A stretch of 64,000 nucleotides of DNA from NCBI GenBank assembly GCA_942159475.1, contig OW804095.1, forward strand, positions 147,860,808-147,924,807, in the 5' to 3' direction. The DNA comes from Sthenelais limicola. Lineage: Eukaryota; Annelida; Polychaeta; Phyllodocida; Sigalionidae. Positions 56,960 through 64,000 of this stretch are shown here, one piece after another. Numbering within the stretch: position 1 is the first letter of the stretch; every line of letters starts with the position of its first letter. A program made the position numbers and the translations under genes. The notes beneath the pieces were generated by a model. That model ran no database searches. It saw only the letters and a list, made by a program, of their open reading frames with translations, and had not been told where the DNA came from.

Positions 56960-57159
56960 NNNNNNNNNNNNNNNNNNNNNNNNNNNNNNNNNNNNNNNNN
57001 NNNNNNNNNNNNNNNNNNNNNNNNNNNNNNNNNNNNNNNNNNNNNNNNNNNNNNNNNNNNNNNNNNNNNNNNNNNNNNNNNNNNNNNNNNNNNNNNNNNN
57101 NNNNNNNNNNNNNNNNNNNNNNNNNNNNNNNNNNNNNNNNNNNNNNNNNNNNNNNNNNN
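56960..57159. other. assembly gap (200 N)
   Basis: Two hundred N characters, probably a placeholder of fixed size. The true length is unknown. Frames that cross it have no meaning. Confidence 1.
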
Positions 57160-58580
57160 TCCTCCCCCTCCTCCCTCTCTACCACCCTCCTCTACCTCCC
57201 CCTCCTCCACCACCTCCTCCTCCTCCACCTCCTCCCCTCCTCCCTCTCTACCACCTCCTCCCTCTCTACCACCTCCTCTACCTCCCCCTCCTCCACCACC
57301 TCCTCTACCTCCCCCTCCTCCACCACCTCCTCCCCCTCCTCCCTCTCTACCACCTCCTCTACCTCCCCCTCCTCCACCACCTCCTCTACCTCCCCCTCCA
57401 CCACCTCCTCCCCCTCCTCCACCACCTCCTCTACCTCCCCCTCCTCCACCTCCTCCTCCTCCACCACCTCCTCCTCCTCCACCACCTCCTCCTTCACCTC
57501 CTCCTCCACCACCTCCTCCCCCTCCTCCCTCTCTACCACCTCCTCCCCCTCCTCTCTCTCTACCACCTCCTCCCCCTCCTCCCTCTCTACCACCCTCCTC
57601 CCCCTCCTCCCTCTCTACCACCTCCTCTACCTCCCCCTCCTCCACCACCTCCTCCCCCTCCTCCCTCTCTACCACCTCCTCTACCTCCCCCTCCTCCACC
57701 ACCTCCTCCCCCTCCTCCCTCTCTACCACCTCCTCTACCTCCCCCTCCTCCTCCCCCTCCTCCCCCTCCTCCTTCTCTACCACCTCCTCTACCTCCCCTC
57801 CTCAACCCCCCCCTCCTCCCCCTCCACCACCTCCTCCCCCTCCTCCCTCTCTACCACCTCCTCTACCTCCCCCTCCTCCACCTCTACCTCCCCCTCCTCC
57901 CTCTCCTCCCTCTCTACCACCTCCTCTACCTCCCCCTCCTCCTCCTCCACCACCTCCTCCCCCTCCTCCCTCTCTACCACCTCCTCTACCACCACCCTCC
58001 TTCACCTCCTCCTCCACCACCACCTCCCTCTCTACCAACTCCTCTACCTCCCCCTCCTCCACCACCTCCTCCTCCACCACCTCCTCCCCCTCCTCCCTCT
58101 CTACCACCTCCTCTACCACCACCTCCTTCACCTCCTCCTCCACCACCACCTCCCTCTCTACCACCTCCTCTACCTCCCCCTCCTCCTCCCCCTCCTCCTC
58201 CTCCACCACCTCCTCCCCCTCCTCCCTCTCTACCACCTCCTCTACCTCCCCCTCCTCCACCTCTACCTCCCCCTCCTCCCTCTCCTCCCTCTCTACCACC
58301 TCCTCTACCTCCCCCTCCTCCTCCTCCACCACCTCCTCCCCCTCCTCCCTCTCTACCACCTCCTCTACCTCCCCCTCCTCCACCTCCTCCTCCTCCACCA
58401 CCTCCTCCCTCTCCTCCCTCTCCTCCCTCTCCTCCCTCTCTACCACCTCCTCTACCTCCCCCTCCTCCACCTCCTCCTCCTCCACCACCTCCTCCCTCTC
58501 CTCCCTCTCCTCTACCTCCCCCTCTACCTCCCCCTCCTCCACCACATCCTCCTCCTCCTCCACCACGTCCCCGCTCTCCA
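57160..58580. repeat. CCTCCTCCAC / CCTCTCTACC simple-repeat array
   Basis: About 1.4 kb of the plus strand is almost pure pyrimidine with rare A. Recurring blocks are CTCCCTCTCTACCACCTCCT and CTACCTCCCCCTCCTCC. Long Pro/Ser/Leu frames on plus and Glu/Val/Gly/Arg frames on minus are artefacts. Strong triplex potential is expected from the mirror-symmetric pyrimidine runs. Confidence 0.95.
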
Positions 58581-58751
58581 ATACCTCCACCCTTCCCCTG
58601 CTGCTTAGATCTCCGACCATGAATCTATGCAAACCTGCCCTCATCATTACCACATGTTGAGTGGAGAACTTATATCACACACATGGCTTCCCATACAACT
58701 GCCGCTACCAGTAAAACACACACAGGTCATTTACAATCATACATCCTATAT

Positions 58752-58986
58752 GGGTCAGATTTTCAGAAAATGTACAATTTAACTTCACCAAACCTCTCAA
58801 ATTTCCCTCATTTAAGACAGAAATCATGTCCAAAATACAATTTGAAATAACTAAACAGATTATTTGAACCTAAGCCTTACCATATTTACTCAGATTTACC
58901 TTGTATTTGTTATTTTTCAACTTAATTTAGAATAGTTTACTAAATGTGTAGAGCTGTCAATTGTACATTTTCTGAAAATCTGACCC
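58752..58986 (+). mobile_element. MITE-A, full length, ATAT duplication
   Basis: 235 bp, GGGTCAG to CTGACCC, ATAT on both sides; the interior is moderately diverged. Confidence 0.95.
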
Positions 58987-58989
58987 ATA

Positions 58990-60660
58990 TGTGAGGTCTC
59001 ATTTAATTAGTGGTGTTCTGATAAAAATAAATATAATAAGTTTCCTCAGAAGTTTTGCCGCTAAAAATTACATACAATTCTCAGCTACAAAGGAAACCAT
59101 TCATTTTACCCCAACGTTTTGCTTACATCTTTTGCGCGTGTGTGTGAAATTGGAAAGTTGAAAAGTGAAACCTACAGGGGCCCGTTGTATAAGAAATCCT
59201 TATTTAATATTTCCCTGCCTTACTCCTTAGCTACTTCTCCTTGCTAAGCAGCTGGTAAGGACCTTCTAGGGAAGGAATTTTCTATACAGAAAATGCTAAT
59301 TCTATTTCTAGTAAAATAAGATAAGATAAGAAGTTGTTTATTGTCTTAAAACAAAGGTACAGAGGGGGACAGTTGAGTGAAGTAGTTAAACAAGTACTAA
59401 GTTAACTAATTATCAAGTTATGCACCGATTTGATCAACTGTTTACATATTTAACTTTGTAATCAGTGTCAACTTAATTCATATACTTGGCGTTTCCACTG
59501 GAAACGATTTTCTCAGCCTCAATTATTTGTGCCTGATGTCAACTTATAGTTATTGCACTTTAGGCATGTTTAGACTGAAAATGCAAAATATTTACCTACA
59601 AAGTTTACATTTTAACTTATATCCGAACATTTCAAAGTACAAATATTGCACAAAAAACATAACACTATTTTGTTATTTTATGTATGTTTATCCATTAATT
59701 ATCCAACAATATTGTGATCTGTATGTACAAATGTATTCTGTGGTCCTTCATTGACCATTTATCTCAACGATAGTCATTTGCAGTAATTGGAAATTACAAG
59801 TAATTTTAAAAGGGCCAAGCAAGGTTATATATATATTATATGTATATATATAAGGTACTCGAATGCAACCACTCTCATAACACGTGACGGCCACTGACCA
59901 AGCTTTCAATGAAGGTCGTTTGAAGTGCGACCGAATGCTCGTTCAGAGCACTGTTTGGGAGAGTCTCACACAATTGACAATCAATCTTTAAGGATAATTA
60001 AAATAGTGGGGCTTCTGCACGTCTTGTTCCAGTATTATGTCTACATGCTTCTGTTGAGTTTGTGACTTTACTATCAGACTCTGCGTAATTGTTCCTTTGC
60101 AGAAAGAAGTTTTCCTTGGAAAGTTATTGAGTGTCTGTAATTTGAAACACTATCATAACTGAACACACCTCAAACTAACCTGCAGCAGAGAACAATTCCC
60201 GAAAGCACCGTTAGGTATTGGTCTGTCGCATGGAGGGAGGGTGGGAGAGAGAGAGAAAGAGAGTGGAGGGAGGGAGGGATGGCCACTCGCCTGGGATTAC
60301 ATAAGCCTATGATGTAGCTTGCTGTAAACAAACAACATGGGGACTGGGGTTTGGAAATATACGGCCGAATTCGGTAAAGTAAAGGAAAGAACAAAGATAA
60401 AAGGAAGGAAAGGGGATATTAATACATCCTGTACATCCTTGTGGGTACACATTACAGTATCAATAAATTTCATAAGAAGAATAAAAAAAAGTACAGTGCG
60501 AGATCTCAACTGTGCGAGATGGACCCTCATTTTGGTAGCTGCCTAGCCTTGGTCCATGCGTAAATCAATCAATTTTCCTTCTCCTGCCCCCTTTCCTCCC
60601 CCTCAGGGGGACAGAGAGAGTGGGGAGGGAGGGACCCCACTACCACACACACACACACCT
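58990..60660. other. no recognised gene
   Basis: It contains a reverse (TCTTA)n LINE-like tail at 59318-59360, a TA-rich tract at 59828-59852 and GA-rich sequence at 60230-60280. A weak exon candidate at 60339 is listed under rejected items. Confidence 0.4.
59318..59360 (-). mobile_element. LINE-like 3' tail with (TCTTA)n, reverse
   Basis: AATAAGATAAGATAAGAAGT then TGTTTATTGTC reads on minus as GACAATAAACA plus the pentamer tail. Confidence 0.45.
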
Positions 60661-60668
60661 ATACATGT

Positions 60669-60858
60669 ACTGTAAACGTATTAATGTTTGCGCAGTATTT
60701 ATTTTCGCTATTTTAGCGCACCCGCCTTTGTGCGTGAAAATAAATCCATAAGCAAGGTGTGAGACTTCCTTGCTGCGTGAATTTAAATCCATGCGAACAG
60801 ATGTCAAAGTACTTAGTGCGTGAAAATTTATCTGCGCGAAAATACATACGTTTACAGT
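60669..60858. mobile_element. MITE-B, uninterrupted copy
   Basis: ACTGTAAACGTATTAATGTT to CATACGTTTACAGT, 190 bp, with TA at the junctions. GCGTGAAAATAAAT and CGCGAAAATACA motifs match 45898-46349 in reverse. Confidence 0.88.
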
Positions 60859-61249
60859 ATCAATTTTCCTTCCTTCCCCCCTTTCCTCCCCCTCGCCAAC
60901 TAAGGGGAGGGAGGGACAGAGAGAGAGGGAGAGGGAGCTAGGATTATTACTTTAGCAAATAAGAAAGGAGAGAGAAGGTCACAGAAGGAGAGGGGAAGGG
61001 GGAGGAAACAGAATGGCATTCATACAAAGTGCAGGGAAAGGTGTGGAAGCTACTGAGTGGTGCACACCACTCCCGGGACACCACTCACTGACCACTAACT
61101 CACTCAGGTTGCAGGCCGACATGAGCAGTGAGGCATGACGTGACGTAATGGGTGACCGTGGGTCTGCTACATAGGTTGTCGTAATACTGACTCTGACATC
61201 CCACTGGTACCCTCATACGCTTGCCTCTCCTCTAGAGGGTAAGGGGGAA

Positions 61250-61432
61250 CAGCCAATCAACTGGCTGTCCAGGCGGAGGACAGAGGGTGAGGGGGAACAG
61301 CCAATCAACTCCCTTGCCTAAGCCTAGAAAGCCTGTCAATCAGCTGAGCCATAGCCTTACTAACAGCCAATCAGCTAAGAGCCAATCAGCTCCCTTGGCT
61401 GATTTCCCTTGGCTTTAGAAAAGCTGTCAATC
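61250..61432 (+). promoter_or_regulatory. cluster of CCAAT boxes
   Basis: CCAATCA occurs at 61253, 61301, 61367 and 61382, each preceded by AG or CAG, and GTCAATCAG at 61335 and 61426. Four NF-Y-type CAGCCAATCA sites in 140 bp is unusual for an AT-rich window. A TGACGTGACGTAATG stretch with CRE-like sites lies at about 61138. No exon was found next to it. Part of the pattern comes from a local duplication (AGGGGGAACAGCCAATCAAC occurs twice). Confidence 0.35.
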
Positions 61433-61469
61433 AGTGCAACTTTACCGAAGAAGTGGGATGAATAACACC

Positions 61470-62245
61470 TGATCACAAGGATTAGATAAGGCATGCTAAG
61501 GCATGCTTAAACACCTCACAGACAGCTAAAGAATATTATCAGATGTGATCCACTATCAGTGATTGGCGTATTTCATAGTAATACCCTTGTTTCCCAGCTT
61601 TTCAAGCTGAGAAACAAAAAGACAAAAGGTCGACATACCTATATGATGCTACAATGCACCATTTCTCCCGGCTGTTACCCAAATTTTGAATAGGTAGAGA
61701 ACTAATATAACTAAATAACTAATTGACTTAGAAGGATACTAATGAGTAGAAAGGAGGCTTCACTAAGCAAGGACAAAATAGCTTAGCAATGAATATTTTC
61801 AATAAGTATTTGTTACGCAACAGCCTCCTCCTCCTGGATACCTGAGGCAGGGTGGTTAACACATGTAGAGCCATACATCACAGGTGTGGACAGCGACACG
61901 GCGGTGGTGACGGGAAGTAATATGCCCTACAGCTAAACCCTTGCTAATGGTTGTATAGGTATGCGCTAATAGTCACAGTGTTAAACTATCCACTAGCAGC
62001 ATAATCATAATATAATAATATATATTTATTTGTTCCATAACTTTGACACAAATGATATATCCTTCTGGAGTTTAATTCTGGTATTTCAGGACATACCTAG
62101 CACCGTCGAAAAGATAAATACAGTACTGGTTTTATATGTTACTAGTCTTATGTATAATACGTTCTTTGTTTATATAATTCTGTTTTAACTTACCAATTTG
62201 TTAAGTGATTTTCCTTTCTCAGTATAAATAATTGTTCAGGATCAG
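61470..62245. other. no recognised feature
   Basis: AT-rich sequence; nothing identifiable. Confidence 0.4.
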
Positions 62246-62248
62246 GTT

Positions 62249-62271
62249 ATCTATCTATCTATCTATCTATC
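62249..62271. repeat. (CTAT)n microsatellite
   Basis: Five to six tandem CTAT units on plus. Confidence 0.9.
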
Positions 62272-62309
62272 ATATAATATATCTAGCTAGCTATCAGCTA
62301 TAAGACTAG

Positions 62310-62345
62310 GTATAGCTGAGTATATCTGGTATTCGGTTGGTTCAT
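62310..62345 (-). mobile_element. MITE-A-like short fragment
   Basis: GCTGAGTATATCTGGTATTC then GGTTGGTTCA matches part of the degenerate copy at 63009-63231. Confidence 0.35.
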
Positions 62346-63008
62346 AATTTAATTTAATTTTTTATAAACGTTTTTCTTTCTGTTCATTTACCAAGAGTTA
62401 TAAATACTGATCATACTATAACGTTCAGAGGAGGCATTCAAAGAAATCTGGTCTATATGTACAGACACAATTATTTTATGTTGATGGAAATATTGGAAAC
62501 TCTAACAGCTGTTCTTCTAAGTAGTTTTGTTATGAATGCAGTGTTGACAGGGTTATAGAAACATTAGGACTCTATACTTATGTAGTTGGTAAATTTGTGA
62601 TCAATTTATGGAAGGTCTGGTGGTGGTGGATGTGGTTGTGTGCGTGCGGTGGGGTGATATATGTTAATAAACCTTGCTAACGGGTATATACTTAGGTATG
62701 TGTTGAAAGTGTTAAAATGCAGGCTCTTATTACCAATTATTATGTTATGTTTATTAACTCTAAAGCATTCAAGAATTATTAAAAGTGGTTGAAAATACTG
62801 ATTATCCAATATGAGTGTGACTGTTGCCTCCTTTTAAAACCTAGTCGATGTAAATATTTTTTTTATTTATTCATATATTTTGCTCAAACCATCTCTGTAT
62901 GTATGTGTTGATAGGCACGATGTTATACCTTAGGGTCTGAGACGGATACTAAGAAGGTTTCAGCTATACTTATATGTTCATAGTATATAGTATATGGGTC
63001 ATAGATAT

Positions 63009-63231
63009 GGGCTAGATCGTCTATAAATGTACAATTGGTAGCTCTATATACAATGTCATTAAATCCTGCTACATCAGGCTGACAAATGATAACTAGGTGC
63101 ATCTGAGTATATCTGGTTTTCGGTTGGTTCAAAATATCCATTTGTTAAGGTTAAGCTGTATTTTGAACCTCATTTTTGTCCTAAATTTGGTGTCATGTGA
63201 GAGTAATTGTAAATTTTCTGGCGGTTTCACA
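63009..63231 (-). mobile_element. MITE-A, old degenerate copy
   Basis: GGGCTAGATCGTCTATA then AATGTACAATTGGTAGCTC opens it. CTGAGTATATCTGGTTTTCG, TGTATTTTGAACCTCATTTT and TTTTCTGGCGGTTTCAC follow in family order. Termini have decayed. Confidence 0.7.
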
Positions 63232-63550
63232 CATATAATATTGATTAGTTCTCGAGATGATAGTGCAATTAGTTTATTCTTGATATATCTATTCAGGCGA
63301 TTTCAATGATTTATGTTCTCTCCTCAATAACAACAAGTGGGCGAATTGAATATAAATTAATATTTGTTCTATGTCTCCACGATTATGTTCTACATATAAA
63401 AGTACATACTAGCTAAGTAGCTAAATATGATATATAAGATGGCCTTAGAAATGCATGGATATATTTAATTCAGTCTTGAAACTTAGTATATGTATTCATG
63501 CTGCAAACAGCATTAAGCACCGCAAACATGAAAGTATTCCTGCAATTACA

Positions 63551-63612
63551 TCTTGTGAAAAAACCCTTTACTTTGAAAAATATCAATTTTCCTGAAACAC
63601 ATCACATATATA
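63551..63612. mobile_element. MITE-C, terminal fragment
   Basis: ACTTTGAAAAATATCAATTT then TCCTGAAACACATCACATAT matches the MITE-C end but lacks the GCGACTTATGACTCATT block. Confidence 0.55.
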
Positions 63613-63779
63613 ACCATGTGAATATCTGCAGTGTCCCACTGAGTGTGTAGACATGTGTGCAGAATAAAAACCTAATATAAGAACTCTCATGTTAGGCTTA
63701 AAGGTAGCTTATGGTCTCCCATTACTGAATATAGCTTATGAGTATTCAGCTGTGTGAGGAAATAAGACATTTGAGATAG

Positions 63780-64000
63780 TACAGAAGGAGGAAGAGAGAC
63801 TAATTACTCGTCTCTGATGAGAGGGGAGTAGGGAGTACTAGAACATCATAAGGCTTTCCGAGGGTGTGTGTGTGGAGGGGAGTGGGGGAGGCAGAGGGGT
63901 AGGAGAGGTAGTAGGTGGAGGGGGAGGAGGAAGATGAGGAACAGGTGAAGGAGGAGGGGAGGAGAATAGGATGGAGGAAGCGGAACAGGGGGAGGGGGAG
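63780..64000. repeat. purine-rich tract at window end
   Basis: Mostly G and A on plus (GGAGGGGGAGGAGG-like), continuing beyond the window. Confidence 0.85.

Noticed and set aside
56503..58660. Very long open frames through the simple repeat and gap
   Set aside because: They encode only Pro/Ser/Leu/Thr or Gly/Glu/Val/Arg, run through 200 Ns, and exist on both strands because of base composition.
60339..60380. ATG in good context (ACAACATGG) followed by a possible donor (CGGTAAAGT)
   Set aside because: Only 13 codons, a weaker donor than consensus and no leader; chance is likely.
1..64000. CRISPR-like arrays, rRNA or bacterial operons
   Set aside because: The only regular repeats are a 56-bp minisatellite without spacers and MITE families; no rRNA or intact tRNA was seen.

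Overview
The window looks like AT-rich nuclear DNA of an animal. It has no dense gene array, no operon structure and no bacterial signals. Most of what can be identified is transposon-derived. The species cannot be fixed from sequence alone. One hint is a retroposon that ends in GGCGTAAA followed by a (CTCA)n tail; from memory this resembles repeats common in gastropod molluscs such as abalones. I therefore favour a mollusc or another marine invertebrate, with low confidence. A run of 200 Ns at 56960-57159 shows this is assembled scaffold.

Host genes: only one coding exon is convincing, at 20114-20189 (+). It encodes a signal-peptide-like 25-residue start in strong Kozak context and ends at a canonical GTAAGT donor in phase 1. 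It lies in a GC- and CpG-rich block (about 19540-20620) that looks like a promoter, and two short upstream ORFs precede it. No second exon was recognised, so the rest of the gene must lie beyond a long intron or is unrecognisable by eye. Nearly all other open frames lie in repeats, low-complexity tracts or mobile elements.

Mobile DNA, region by region: 1-5.2 kb has a LINE reverse-transcriptase tail, a 1.3-kb element with 250-bp inverted arms, a tRNA-derived SINE relic and a three-way hairpin. 8-15 kb has two retroposons with 12-13-bp target duplications, a dense SINE block and copies of the commonest family, called MITE-A here. 16-17 kb has a long pyrimidine tract and a LINE-like tail with a hammerhead-like motif. 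23-32 kb has nested MITEs, another retroposon and an element with a 5-bp duplication. 36-41 kb has tandem repeats and a dense MITE-A cluster. 42.6-44.7 kb holds an intact-frame but 5'-truncated LINE reverse transcriptase, inserted exactly into the hairpin loop of a small inverted-repeat element. 45-50 kb has nested MITEs and a hAT-like element. 50.8-52.2 kb is a 56-bp minisatellite. 55-59 kb has abutting MITEs and a huge purine/pyrimidine simple repeat around the gap. 60-64 kb has a further MITE, a CCAAT-box cluster and degenerate repeats.

MITE-A is the main organising feature. There are about 25 copies, 14 of them exactly 235 bp between termini GGGTCAG and CTGACCC. Twelve have exact 4-bp direct duplications (ATAT, ATTA, ATTT, ATCT, TTAT). 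The termini and duplication length fit what I recall of Sola-type DNA transposons. No transposase is present, so all copies here would depend on an enzyme encoded elsewhere.
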